A DNA stretch of 64,000 nucleotides, from positions 1,054,001 through 1,118,000 of the forward strand of contig RCSZ01000007.1 in assembly GCA_014898425.1 (NCBI GenBank), written 5' to 3'. The number at the start of each line of letters is the position of its first letter. The stretch's first letter is position 1. The position numbers were made by a program, and so were the translations under genes. The notes beneath the pieces are model-generated. The model saw nothing but the letters and a program-made list of their open reading frames with translations, was not told where the DNA came from and did not search any database. The DNA is from Botryotinia globosa. Lineage: Eukaryota; Ascomycota; Leotiomycetes; Helotiales; Sclerotiniaceae. Shown here piece by piece: positions 33,574 through 46,135 of this stretch.

Positions 33574-36500
33574 CTCAGAATTGACTTTCTCATGTCAAAC
33601 TGTACTGGTAGTAGGCTCATGGGAGTCATGGCAGTGGCACCTGAGAGTCAAAACTTTATTCGATCGGACTCCAGATCGACAGAGTCGCCGACACCGAGGG
33701 TTTGATCCGGAACTCAAAATTTTGTTTGTTTCAATCCGTGCCAATCTGCACGGGTAGAGGGACATTTACGCGTCTCCAAGATGAGGCAGTGCAATACAGG
33801 AGTACCTATTTGGCTCAAGTTTCTGCCTTTGTGAATATGACTGCGCACATGTTCAAGGGTGGTGAGAAGTCTACAAGTTCATTACAGGCACGCGATCTCT
33901 CTGGTGCTCCCTACGATACTAACTCTTGATTAGAATGGTGGCTGAAGACGGCTATTTTCCGTTTTCCATGTCTTCTTGGGTATCTTCCGGATTGCTAAAT
34001 GTTGACATGCGGAAAGAGGCTTCCTTGTTTTGTTTTGCCGAAAAGGCAGTTGAGATCTCGCGTTTGGAAACAATCTCGATTCCCCTATCTCACACAGGGA
34101 AGAGTGTTGACTATTCAATGGACTAGTCTTACAACTATGACCATTGATTAGTGATAGACTACTGATATGTGTATGCGAATACATAGCTGTGGTCTGTAGT
34201 GGCCTGGCCTTCAACCCTGTGGTACATTGAAGTTTTCAAGACTGTTTGAGCTTCTTCATTGATTGGAGCTATAGCCATCACGATCTCATTCATTATGACG
34301 ACTTCATTAAATCTCAAATCACTTTTCTTCCTTCCTCAACGGCGCTCGTCATACCTTTCAGAGGTGGTAAACCTCAGGACTATCTCCGTCTTGAGTTCTC
34401 TGGGCGCCCGGCTATTGACTGGTTGCTTTGACATCCAGTAGTTAGGCATAAAATTTCAAATCTTCCTCAGGAGTCAGGAACCCTTTCTTTCATGGCTACC
34501 TCGACCTTGAAGTCTCTTCTAAAGTTAACCTTAGCCTTCGATAACTTTCCTTGCATCGTAGCTCGGTATCAACTGCTCCACATGTCAACCACTACATATC
34601 TTGATTCTCGATATCTCCTCCGAAGTTTCAAAAAACCTTGATTGGGAATGATTACATGCTATCAGAAAATTTAGAAGCTCTGCTCTATCATCATTTTCGG
34701 TCAGACGCCGCAATGACGCAGAGACTAGAAATTCTGGACCACCGATGATGCGATTTTTGCATACATCAAAACATCGATGCCTCTGTAAGCCTGAACCTCA
34801 ATCCAATGTCAAAGTAACGCTCGTCGATTCATCCCGTTCTATCCGTTCGAATGCCTTCACACGAAACTCTTTTCACGCTAAATACGCCCTTCCACATTGT
34901 TAAGCCGAGAACCCCTTGGGATTCAATCCGACATGCATTCCCTAAATGTGTTGTTCCTGTACGTACGAGATGATTACTTTTTTTTGGAAGCATTTTCACG
35001 CACGAGAAAGGCCATTGACTATCCACATTTTATGCACATTGGTGAACGCCAAAGCCCATCTCTTGAAAACACTTATATCTCGATACTTTATCATACATCA
35101 AGCTTTCCTCTGAACATAATCACTACGCAGCATATATTAGATGTAAAGAATTATAAATATATTTATTCCATGTTCAATTCGGAATATCGATTACTTGAGC
35201 CTGTGGATAATCTAGAAGTCAAGTGACTTGAATCTAGAACCTTCTTTTTCTTTGGAAATTGTGGGGAGACTGGGGATCTTTTCCCCTGTGGATGTTTTGG
35301 ATCGCAACAAAACAAAAGGAGACACGATACCATTGTCACAGAAACGACGATTCTCCTTGACAGAACAATGTTTCCTCGAATCGAAACTGTTCTAGAAGTC
35401 TAGATTTTGATTCACTCCCCACAAATCTCGTTCTGAAGGTCTGAGAAGAGAGACAATCTACAAACGATCGGGCCGGAAATTAAGGAAAACATCCACGATG
35501 TATCTATCTGTCTTCTGGAATTCTCCGATGCCGACGTGGATTAATCACAGTTGCGATATTTAAAGAACCAAAAGTTTAGAAGTTTGTTTATGTAACTCCT
35601 TGGGGATGCAGCAGAGGGCCCCGAGTGGGGTTAAGATCGTCGAAATCTAGAACTTGTTCCTTTCTACCATACTCGTATGGTTTGACGTATCAGAATTGTG
35701 ATGATCTACGAACCATGATCGTCAGGTAAATTGGAGGTCAGTTGTAAGGACACATACTCAGCAATGTTAGTATCGAAGGGGTTTCTGCACCTTGGCCCCC
35801 CTTAATACTAGTTCTTCTCCATCATGTGCTTGAGTCTCAGATATACCATGGATTGTAATCAAATTATACGCTGACAATCAATCTTTGGCTTCTTGATAGT
35901 TGGCGGGATAAGGTGATGACAGACGGATGGATTGAATTCTCACAGGTGGTATTGACTTCGCTTCTTTTGCAACCTTCTATCTGACTGTCTTGCGCTTTTG
36001 GACATTCTATCAAAGCTCTTGGTGGTTGTTTCCGACCTGAATAGATTCACCCTCTTGGTATTTTTGATCATGCATTGGTTTCTTGAGTCCATGAGTTGCA
36101 ATCTTTCGGTAAGGTTGCTGCAGTTTTGCAGTACTCGGTAGATGAGATGTGACATGCTACATATATGTAGATGTTTGCATCGTAGATGTACTATAGTTGG
36201 CATTCTTCTATTCGTTGGTTTGTTTCTCTCTTTGAATATCTCCTTGACGAGACTTGGTAGCTTTTCGAGGACATGCTTTGTTTGAGTTCTATAACCTGGG
36301 GTTCGTGAGTTGCTAGATGATTGGAACAATGCTTCCTGACTGCCGTGTCATCTCCAAACTGTCCATGAACCACTGTTTTCCGTACAGGACACTTTCCAAT
36401 ATCGCCCTATTGTGATACGCGTGCTCCACACCGAGTACCGTGAATACTTCTAAACATGTCGAGACACTTTCTCTCATACTCTCTAGGTATCAAAAGTTTC

Positions 36501-37115
36501 TTGCAATATCCCAGAGACTCCTCAGAACACTTTACGAGCTTTTGCATCTTGTCAGAACACTTTTACTTCTTTTGCTAGTCAGGACATTTTCCCTCCCTCA
36601 CCTTCCTATGAAGATGCAGCCAACACTAGCTTGTAAGGCTTCTCTTCTTCAATATGAATGTCTTACTTTCCAGCAGCGACGATCCAGAACACAGCAGCGG
36701 CAGCAGTGATTTTATCCTCTACTTTTCCCCTCCAATAATTCTTAATAAATTCCCTTTGCTGTTCTACAGTCTTCACAGATTCTAATGGTATATTTCTGTG
36801 TACTGTTATCATTGCTTGTGAGCGTGATCTGGAGGGTGGGTGTAGATTGGTGGTATCCATTTGGGAGATTGAAGAGTTGGCATTCGAAGTGGAGGTGGAA
36901 TGGAGATGAATGACTAAATTCCAAGTTAATGAATCAAAGACAATGTGAATGCAAATGGGGAATACTAGCAACTAAAACCAAATGTAAACAATCACGATAT
37001 TCTGCTCAGAAAACAACTCCAAGTTCGTCACAAAGTGAACTGATCTGTATTTTGGTCAGACAAGCACATAGTACAGTCTTGCGACAATCTATATTCTGAA
37101 ATTATGCATATCGTT

Positions 37116-37500
37116 CTATCCCTCTAACCAGATAGTAGCAGCAGCAACAGCAGCAATAACGAATCCCGGTCCAGCATGTAAAATTCCCATTTTCACGCTT
37201 CCATTCTTCGCAATGAACACGCCATCCGTTCCCGCGACGATGATTCCCGCCACCATTAGGATATATGCAACCGATATATAATGCCCAACTCTTGCTAACA
37301 ATAGTACAGAAGTTCCCGTCGCCAATTGTCGCGTTGCCATCAGTGTTATGTAACTTCTTAGAATGGGTGTATCTTTCTCTTTTGGCACTGTGATTCCAAA
37401 TGTCTTGCTGAACGCGATGGGATTTAGTAGTGCTTGTATTCCTGTGATTACTGTAAGATGATCGATATTGATTTGAATATAAGGAGAAGAGTTGAGGCTG
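37116..37500 (-). CDS. DUF4267-type small integral membrane protein, 5' end not resolved
   Basis: The frame ends at 37116 and stays open back to about 37544. The C-terminal 90 residues hold three hydrophobic segments (around VLLLARVGHYISVAYILMVA, then GIIVAGTDGVF, then AGPGFVIAAVAAATIWL). The preceding stretch LTVITGIQALLNPIAFSKTF resembles the first helix and following Pro-containing loop of DUF4267 proteins, which are small four-helix membrane proteins of unknown function. No in-frame ATG is present in the open region, so the true start lies in an upstream exon or uses a splice site I cannot fix; the coordinate given is approximate. An out-of-frame ATG is visible near 37505. It is divergent from PAM18. 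Confidence 0.65.
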
Positions 37501-37907
37501 CCATTTGAAATTGTCTGAAGTAGTTTGAGTGGCTGATTGTTAATTCAGAGGCTCGGAATGAGGAGGACCTGGTCTTTTAAGAAGGATGATGAGTGTCTGA
37601 TATTGATATTTACTAATTTTTGAACTTTGTTGTCTAGCTATGAAAGAGCAAAAAGAGGATAATACTGATAAATCAAACAGGACAGATTAATTTTAGTTGT
37701 TAGACAGGCTTATCATTCTTGTTTACGTCTTTGACAAAGTTAGGATGAAGATATACATCAGCAAACACATCACATGATACAGCCATTAGCTTCTCCACAA
37801 TAAACCAGGTAAGTTAATAATCATATTTTTATCAACAAACATTCATTGGTAGATAGCCGAAACAGCGGCTGGTGTCCAAATTTTTCAAATCAGCTCCTTC
37901 TGGAACA

Positions 37908-38105
37908 ATGGTCGGCCCGAACCCACATGAATTAGAATTCCAGTTACACTTAGCACAAAAGTCCATAGGATACTGGGAAGATATCAAAGAACGACGACCC
38001 TCTCTCTCACCAGACGCACCACCACCATCTCCAGAGCCAGAGTCCAAGAAAAAATGGCATCGGTTCTTACCATCACTGCGGGGGTTGCTGCAGCGGCATT
38101 TCTAG
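37908..38105 (+). promoter_or_regulatory. Upstream ORF overlapping the PAM18 start codon
   Basis: An ATG at 37908–37910 with A at −3 and G at +4 opens a 65-codon frame that ends at TAG 38103–38105, inside the first PAM18 exon and in another frame. It overlaps the PAM18 coding sequence by 52 nt. If included in the mRNA, it would compete with the PAM18 start and force leaky scanning. Whether the transcript starts upstream of it is not visible. Confidence 0.35.
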
Positions 38106-38501
38106 TAAGTTTTCATTCCCATGTCTAGCTCAATGAATGAATCCCAATTCTAACTTCCCCCCAGGGCCGCGCCGGTCTCGTAGCGTTCAGAAAATCGCGA
38201 GGAGAAGCCGTCGGCGCACTTGGAAAAGCTTTTTATAAAGGTGGATTCGAACCCAAGATGAACCGCAGAGAGGCTGCACTCATTTTACAACTCAGGTGCG
38301 TTTGGTATACCCCTCTCTATTCTCAATCTATCGCATAAACTAATTCTATCTTCTCCCCGCAGCGAACGACAACTTACCAAAGAGCGCATACGAAAGAACC
38401 ACCGTACCCTCATGATGTTGAACCATCCGGATCGAGGCGGTTCACCATATCTAGCTACCAAAGTGAACGAAGCCAAGGAGTTTCTGGAGAAGAATGGTTG
38501 A
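38054..38501 (+). CDS. PAM18: Mitochondrial presequence translocase J-protein PAM18 (TIM14)
   Basis: Three exons: 38054–38104, 38165–38295 and 38363–38501; introns of 60 and 67 bp; 106 residues, the usual length for filamentous fungi. A single N-terminal membrane segment ([20 protein letters not shown], split by the first intron) is followed by the family block [20 protein letters not shown], and a C-terminal J-domain with HPD in [26 protein letters not shown]18 sits in the inner membrane at the TIM23 channel and stimulates mtHsp70 on the matrix side to pull in preproteins. All defining residues are present. The start is set by the ATG immediately before the membrane segment; an overlapping upstream ORF is described separately. 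Confidence 0.95.
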
Positions 38502-39607
38502 TCTTTCTTACTTCTGCACACAATTTTCTTGGGGGTTTGGTTGGATTTTCTTTGGATCGAGTTGACGATTCATTTACCTCGACTTCCGCATACTTTAATT
38601 ATTCGCGCACACACGATTTCAGCCCTGCTAGATTGACTATTCTATTCCTGTGGGTTCTCGCACATTCTCTCGCGATTTGACATGATCCGGTTCTGTTCCT
38701 ATCGATTGTCGCCACTACTGCGATTATTGCTACGACATCAAAGCTTACAATGCGCAATAACTCATATCCAATTTCAACTGCTCTACTCTGCCCACCTCTT
38801 CTCGAACCGAAAAAGCGAGCGACGCCCGCAATCGGATGAACATCGACCTCGACTTTCTTTCCCTGTACATCACTTTCTCTCAACCCTTCGATTTCACACA
38901 TTCCTAAATCCTCCTTCACAAATCTCCACAAACAGCATCATAGCGAATGGCGTTTACGTTTCATGTTGGCAGCGTGGTGGCGAGGTTGTTTTGTTCATGA
39001 ATTCTATGATTCATGATGAATTGATGGATAGATGCATGCATGGGTTGGGCGGCGTTTCAATGTACATTATCAACGGATTGATATCACAATCTGAAATCTC
39101 CTCTTAAGTTACATGAAAACATAAAGATAAGTTCATTTCCTTGCTAAGGTAAGGATCTGGATTTTTTATACGCTCAGATATTGGCTTGTTATCTATTTTG
39201 GTCATGATGAATGTGAAAGCAAATGTAGAGCGTTTTCATTGATATACCTAGGTATGTAATGCAAGTAATCCTTGCTGCGCTATGTAGTCCCCGCACCGCT
39301 GTATTCTTCGATATATTTTTTATTTGATGTAAAGAAGCCATGCATAGTCCATTGAGGAAAAAGGAAAAGAAAAAAAAAAGAATCCCAACGCACTTTCACT
39401 GCAAAGTTCTTCGCTGTACCTTCGCCCATATCTAAGTAGATCAGATGCAGTGCTCAAAGAAAAGTAAAACGAGATATCCATCTTCGCGCATTCGTAAGCC
39501 TCCCTACGAGTGATTTGACCGACCGGAGAACAGAAGATAAGATATATATCTTGGACTCTCCAATCCTACAATCCCAAAGCCAAAGCCAAAGCGGAGAGAA
39601 ATCGCAT
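38502..39607. other. Spacer between PAM18 and the Gfd2-like gene
   Basis: 1.1 kb between convergent genes. No frame with domain features. An A/G-rich tract (39360–39383) and a duplicated CCAAAG (about 39574–39590) are the only visible repeats. Both 3' UTRs should lie here. Confidence 0.5.
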
Positions 39608-42600
39608 CTACCACTTAACCCTACGTGCTCTCTGCTGAGGCCACGGGCTTTCACCCGTACCCTTTGCATCTTCTTTCTGCTGTTCCAGGAGTTGGAGCGA
39701 TGCATTTGCCGAGAGATCCATGGGGATTTTACCTTGTTCTTGGAGTTCGGCCAGAGTAGCATTTTGCATTTTCTGTTCGAGACCTGTGATTTCGGGGTCG
39801 AGAGAGGCAGATGTGGAAGGTTGATCCGTGGAAACGGGGGTAGAGGTTGATGTTTGGGCAGTTGGAGCTGGCGCGGCAGCTACCGTTGTGTTCCGAGTTG
39901 TCCATTCTCGACCCCAGTCGCCACCTGTACGGAGTTGAGATGTTGTTTGATCCTCGGGACCGGCCTTGCTATCGGCGTTGAAACCACTACCGGTGCTAGC
40001 TGATGACTTGAAACTGGGGCCTAGACGTTTGTATCCAAATTGCTCTGCAGGTACAAGTGCTGGCTCAGGTGCAGAAGCAGAAGTAGAATCCGTCTGCGAT
40101 TTTCCATTCTTTGTCGGAGTAGGCAGAGGGGTTCCCCATCCTCCCTGAGAACCCTGGGTTTGGCCTTGAGCATTACCGACCCAAGAGGTAGAAGCAGTAG
40201 CTCCTGAATTGAAACCATTGGGCCACAATTCATTTGCATCTGTTACCTTTGGTCTTCTACTCGCAGCCTTCTTGGCAGCATCAGCTGCTTTCTTGGCGTT
40301 TGCTTGTTCGGGTGTAATACGTTCACCACCGTCGCTACCATCAGAGGACCAACCTTCTTCACGCTCGTAAGCTAATTCTACTGCTTCTTTGACGGCTCTA
40401 ATTGATAAATTAGCATACTGGTGAAAATCAGGACATGAGACACGGTAAAAAATTGGGATCGGGAGGAAAGACGGTTAAGATGACAGGTAGACATACTCAG
40501 AGATTCTATCCTTCTTCAACTTATCTTTCTCCTTTCTTTCAATCTTCCTATCCACCAAATGTTTACAAGCGATCCCCAACATAGCTTGCAAAGTATACAC
40601 AGCATCATTGCCGGCATTATGTAAATTCCAGGCCGCAATACCAATCTCCGCAAGTATCGCAGATAAACTTCTTGGATTAACTTCCCGCTTTAAAGCTCGC
40701 CACATGAGAGTGGTATCGCAACCTTCATGTAGTTTGAGATTATTAATTTCATACCCAATTTGGCGAAGGAAACGAATATCCGCATCGACATCGTGGCCAA
40801 CAAGGATGATGTTACGTTTCTGATCGGCAAGATCGGGAGATGGAGAAGGGTCGGAAAAAGGGTATTTGAAACAGCTACCAACTACGCGGGGTGCATCATC
40901 TCTGTAGATAATCTCGCTCGTGCTATCGAAAAAGAAGTGTCAGTAGTAATTCAAATGCAAGCGGCATGGAAGGAAAGCATTGTGTCCGGTACTTCGTAGT
41001 AGTAGACTAGATGTAAGATTTCAATTGTGTTCAACGGCTCAGAGTATTTTGAAAGATTCATATGATTTAGAAGATGATGAGGAAGTCATCGTCATTGAAC
41101 TTAGATACGGACTATGGGAGACCCCAAACCAAAACGTAGCATCATATGAACTGGAAGATCACAGGGATTTTGAACGGAAGAGAGAACATACCCAAATTCA
41201 AAACTACCAGCACATCCCTGAACATGTTTTGTGTTATTGAGATGCATGTTCTCCTTGATACGGAAATGTCTTGCACGAATAGCATTTCTCCAACTTTCGC
41301 CGAGCACACCCGGTTCCATATTAGCAATGTCCAGAACATCTAGAGTAGCAATGCCAATTTCCGTAATGATGTTGTTGTTCATTTCATAAGCTTCAACATC
41401 TATGCAGACAAAAACGACTGCATCTTCCATCATAAACTTTGTAGGTTTCTCAGGATCATAGAAGGTATTGTTATCTGTGGAGTCAGAACCTGTTGGTGTA
41501 TCATTATCTGATCGTTTGCGCAACCCTAGATAACGCTGAACACGCTTGGTAGAATCCTTCCAAGCTTTTTGTTTGGCAACTCGGTCGACTCGTTGCTTCT
41601 CCTTGTTAGCGGCTTTTTTGTTCTTTGCGGTTAGATTTAATGCTTCAATCTTGGCTCTAAAGGCCGCAAGTGATGTATCTACAAGTGGCTTTGTGATAAG
41701 GGGTTCGCCGTCAAGTTTGTAGTATCGAGGTGGGACGTTTTCTCTCAACTCATCCGCCATGTTTTTGTTGAGTACTCGCCCAAGATATCTGGGATAAGGA
41801 GTACCGTCGTTGCTAAAGACTGCGTCAAATGCGCCTGCTGATCCAGAAGGAATAGTAAGATTTGTACCAAGTGATCTGTTGATAACAGCCAGGAAATACT
41901 CAACTTGCTTAGTAGGAACAAGGATTATCGGGCTTTGATTCGGATCTTCTCTCAGTCTATATAGGTAAAAGCTGTCTAGTGTTAGGAAGACGAGAGGGAA
42001 AGCTTCTCAACGCCCCTAAATGGCTAGTAACAAGTCGAAGGGCAAGGAAGTCAGAGTTGAGGAATGGATAAGACTTACAAATCCCAAGTTTGCAAATAGC
42101 ATTTACCTCCGTAGAAAAACTGCTCTGTGACCTGAAAATCTGTTAATATGTGAGAGTATTTGTATAATTGGAGAAGCGGGTGGGTTGAAGAAGTCTATTT
42201 AGGTATGTAGTGAATGATCTACTCAAGTAGGACAATCGACGATCGACCCCGCCGTAGATTTGACAGCGATAGATACGGGTGGGGGTAGTGCTTGAGTATC
42301 TTACCCTTGGTCTGTTTGCGTGGCCAACATATCTGTATGCATACTGCGATACGGTCTTCCAAGGACAAAAGCTCTCTCCCTCTGCAGCAAGCTGACCATA
42401 CTCCAGTTTCTTGTACTCCTGGAAGTCATTAGGGCCCAGTTCAGGATCTACACCCCAAAATTAGTATGTCTAAACGAAATATTATAGTCTGACATACAAA
42501 TTAGTGGCGCCGATGACCCATAGTGATGTTCGTTCATACCCGCTCGCATTCTGGCCGTGATGTTTTCCCCGTCGTCAAATTCAGGATCCTCATTTTGGTA

Positions 42601-42825
42601 CTGCTCAGGAACATCGCTACGTTGCTTCGATTTTTCAGGTTTTGATTGAGGTGGAGAATCTTCTTCTTCAGAGGTACCCTCGTAAATATTATGTGCTTTA
42701 ATCGTGAATCCCTCCGGAAGCACGAAGGCATCTTCGCTCTCCTTCTGCGTTTCCTCCATATCAGGATTGTCGTAAACTTCTTGCTGGCCGGTCAAGGCTC
42801 TGAGGCGATCAACCCGGTCGTTCAT
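39608..42825 (-). CDS. Gfd2/YDR514C-like protein with DEDDh exonuclease (RNase H-like) fold
   Basis: Six exons: 42825–42498, 42447–42305, 42131–42079, 41971–41192, 40922–40497 and 40397–39608; introns of 50, 173, 107, 269 and 99 bp; 839 residues. After an acidic N-terminus and a conserved-looking middle (EFFPWKT-like stretch SFCPWKTVSQYAYRYVGHAN), the catalytic-type domain spans about residues 360–550. Its motifs are motif I FVCIDVEAYE (Asp366, Glu368), motif II ILVGHDVDADIRFL (Asp479 region) and motif III LHNAGNDAVYTL (His536, Asp541). These are the residues expected of a DEDDh 3'–5' exonuclease. The C-terminal 200 residues are low-complexity (Ser/Thr/Pro/Gln). Yeast Gfd2 is linked to mRNA export; Neurospora QIP, an Argonaute partner, has a related fold and is an alternative. 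Substrate is unknown. Confidence 0.82.
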
Positions 42826-44031
42826 ATTGAGTCGGAATATGAAAACTTGAATCGTTATTATGATGTTGTTGTAGAAGGTTTAGGGAAGGCGCATGGGCTT
42901 GGGCACGAAGCAGGAACCAAATTTAGCCGGCTTTCTTAGTCTTTTGAGCATCCACTTGACGAATCTCCGCCTTTGATATTCACTCTGATTCTCTTCTTCA
43001 ATGCTATGTACTTCCTTTACACTTGATACATCTTTGGCAGGAACATGGTGTAAAACACTGTCATGAAGGTGACATTGGCAGTCTGATTACAATTTTCGTC
43101 ACCTGACTTTGACAAAAGCAAACTTGTGAGACTGCCTCAGGATATATTTTGTTAGCTTGTCGTAAAACTGCCGCTTGGGGAATATTCAGGAAGCTTTTCT
43201 GCCCCGATAAAGATAAATAAGCATAGCATTCCTTGAAAGTGAGCAATAATTTATTTCATCTCATTCATGATTGAAGTATGTATGCATCTCATATAAAAAT
43301 GTTCATCTTTAGCGTGCATTTTCAGAAGCGAGATCATAGCGTCTTTCATCAGAAGAAACCCCTATCATAAATGAATATCTAGCATGGCTGATTCTATTAC
43401 CAACCGATGTCAATTAGTCCAATGTTGCTCTACATCCCTCACATGTTTTCTTGAAATCATGGTACATAGATCCTCCTCCTGCCACGAATCTCGAGTGAAA
43501 TGTATATATAAATCCTCCTTTAGTCATAGTCCCAAAGTATTGGCAAGGATTGAAACTCCTGAATCATCATATTATTACATACGATGATATCGTCTAGCTA
43601 AAACTAGCCATCTTCCAGCCAGTTGATCGATCTACTTTTTTGTTGTCTTCTCTAGGAGAAGAACAAATATGGCATCATCTACCACCATCTTACTTCCCCT
43701 TGAAAGATTAAAATAATATCACAAAAAGTAAGCAATGCACATAGGCATAAAACAACTCCTTGGCACCTGTTCGTAAAGCTCGCTTCCAGCTCCCATATCA
43801 TGTTAAATAACCCAACCCCAGCCATTGCATGCCGAGCAATACCATGCCAACTAAGCCATCATGCCAGATGAGATAGATATCACCCGCTGTGCCGAAACGC
43901 CACTAATGCAAAAAATTGAATACCATACCACCATTATCTTCGCTGATTTTTACCCACCGAACCACCGTACCCCCCATCCGTACCCCAATTTTCCATCAAA
44001 GATCGTAAACGTAGCAAACAGCCATCAGAAA
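42826..44031. other. Spacer between two tandem minus-strand genes
   Basis: 1.2 kb that should contain the CDH1 3' UTR and the Gfd2-like promoter. No supportable gene or strong repeat. Confidence 0.5.
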
Positions 44032-46135
44032 TTATCTAATGATACCCCAATCCGCAAGTCTCCCTCCACCCGCATCGCAGTCATCTTTTTGCCCTGGCTT
44101 TCTACCGAACACATTCCAGAACCTCAGAGTCTCATCGCCTGCACCTGTTACCACAACTCTACCATCAGGACTCATTGCCAGGTACAATACTCTGTATGTA
44201 TGACCCGTAAGACTAACGACCTGTTGCATGCTTGGATATTTCCACACTACAATTTGGTTTTGTGAATAGCCATGGGTGGATACGATCTCATTCGAGTTCT
44301 TTGACCATGCAAGATTGCACACTTGAGAGCCAGTATCAACTTCATTGAGTTTAATGCCACGCTTAGTATCATGGAATATAATACGACGATCTGCGGTACC
44401 ACCTCCAGATGCAAGAAGACCACTCTGATGAGGAGACCAAGCAATAGCTTTGACAGCAGCAGTATGATCACTGAATTTGTAAGTTGGAGTATCAGATAGC
44501 TTATCCCAAACCATTAGTTTGTTATCGTTGCCGCCCGATGCGAGTTGTTGATCATCGCAATTCCAGCGAAGACCGCAAACTTCTTGCTTATGCCCCACCA
44601 GTTTCCTCAACCATTGATCTGGGGCTCGTACATCTCTGTGGTAAATGAGTCGATCTCTGGAACCAGAAGTGAGGATGTGATCGTTCCAAGCAAGGGAACC
44701 CACTCGAGCTGTATGACCTGTCATTGTTCTCAAACGGCGTACACGTTCTGCATCCCAGATCTGGACGAATCCTTTTCCAGTACCAATGGCAATATGAGAG
44801 CCACGTTGAATCCACGAGACACTTGTGACAGTATCATCGTTGAGCTCGCAAAGCTTGTTGACTCTTCCAGTCTGTGAGTTCCACATATAAACACAAGATC
44901 CAAGTCCTACTCCAAGAACATTGCTGCTTCCCCAATCCACAAGGTTGAGGTAGAAATCATCGGCTAAATCGGGAGCATCTAATACCTTGTATGGCACTTT
45001 GCTCACAACTCGAGGTTGCTTGCGTGGACTCATTAGCATCTGCTGGCTATTGAATCGTACAGGGGAGACACTGTAAAGCTCCGATCTAACATCCAGATTG
45101 ATTCCATGTCTACTCTGAGGTGTCCGCGATGGAGTGGGATGACCAGCGATATTTGTATGGTGCCGCGGTGACATATACGTAAAGAGATTCTTGTGTGGAG
45201 TCGAAGGAGTAAGTGATGCAGGCAGTGATGAGACTGCAGATGAAATATGGGGTGGAGTGTGGGATCTAGTAGGATCATTGATAGTTGTTGTATGTGATTC
45301 AGGTGATAAACTAGTAGGTGTAGGTTGTGGGATTGTGGTATCAAAGAGCTCGGACCTAAGCAAGGTAGAGAATGTCCTATTGGCTTCCTCGGCTGGTTCA
45401 AGATTAGCTAACTCCTGGCTTGGGGTATTCACTGTTGACCTACTCCTTTGAAAGTGTAGTTCACCATGTGGGGTACGCTTCTTTTGTTTAGAAGGTGTTG
45501 CTGGAGACCCCTCATCATGCAGTAAGCTGAAGCTGGCTTGCAAATCTTGACCTTCCCGGTTTGGAATAAATCTAGACATGAGATGTCAGTACACTGTCTG
45601 ACAAAGCAATTTCCGGTCTTGCATCATGCGCATATTCAGTTTCGACCTTGGAGAGTTCACATTTTTCATATGAGCAACTTTTGAAAGGTCAAACCAGCAA
45701 AGATCAAAGCCTATCTAAAACAATCGTTTTGCACTTTCCATGTTTCCACCATTCCGCAAACACAAAGCCGCAAGAAAAAAGCCATATCTCTTACCTGTCG
45801 CCATATACTCGTTGTCGCTTTCTGCTTGGGCTTCCTCCAGGTGTAATATCGCGATGCCTGCCGCCGGAATCCTCGAACTCTCTCAAGAGGGCTTTGCTCA
45901 GCGCATTCGAATCGACAGCATCAACATTGGAGCGATGTGTTCTGCTTGCATTTCTTGACGAGTTTACATTCTCTCCCTGTGGTTTCCGTTCCGTCATTCT
46001 CTTGCTTGTTGTGGTAGGAGGGGTCGATGAGCGGGGTGGTGTGGATATTGGCGGGGTATTTAGAGAATGTTGAGTCTTTTTGAGATTCGCATGAGATTTG
46101 GAGGAGCTATAACCTGGGTCGCCGTTGATCCCCAT
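44032..46135 (-). CDS. CDH1: APC/C activator, Cdh1/Fizzy-related WD40 protein
   Basis: Two exons, 46135–45795 and 45571–44032, with a 223-bp intron; 626 residues. The exon junction splits the Arg codon of the C-box DRFIPNR (residues 113–119), the element that binds the APC/C; the IR tail (GIIR ending) is present at residues 625–626. Residues about 305–615 form a seven-bladed WD40 propeller, recognisable by GSCVYMWNSQTG, LTSGSRDRLIYHRDVR, ASGGNDNKLMVWD and TGAGDETLRFWNV, which recognises D-box and KEN-box substrates. The linker contains many Ser/Thr-Pro sites (for example TPSTPHK, SRTPQSR, SPRKQP), the expected targets of CDK that keep Cdh1 inactive in S–M phase. The general propeller arrangement fits Cdh1 rather than Cdc20, supported by the GDRFIPNR C-box context. 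Confidence 0.93.

Larger units (their letters stand above)
29919..37115. other. 7.2 kb gene-poor region
   Basis: I find no supportable protein gene in this stretch. It carries a TAG trinucleotide region (30226–30275), the 9-bp minisatellite (31270–31448), CTACCTTCCTACCTTCC repeats (about 31519–31561), the TGTCCAT repeat (33533–33573) and degenerate CAGAACACTTT repeats (about 36385–36590). Short open frames such as 32541–32774 (+) and 35940–36329 (−) have no domain, start context or splicing partner that supports them. Confidence 0.55.
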
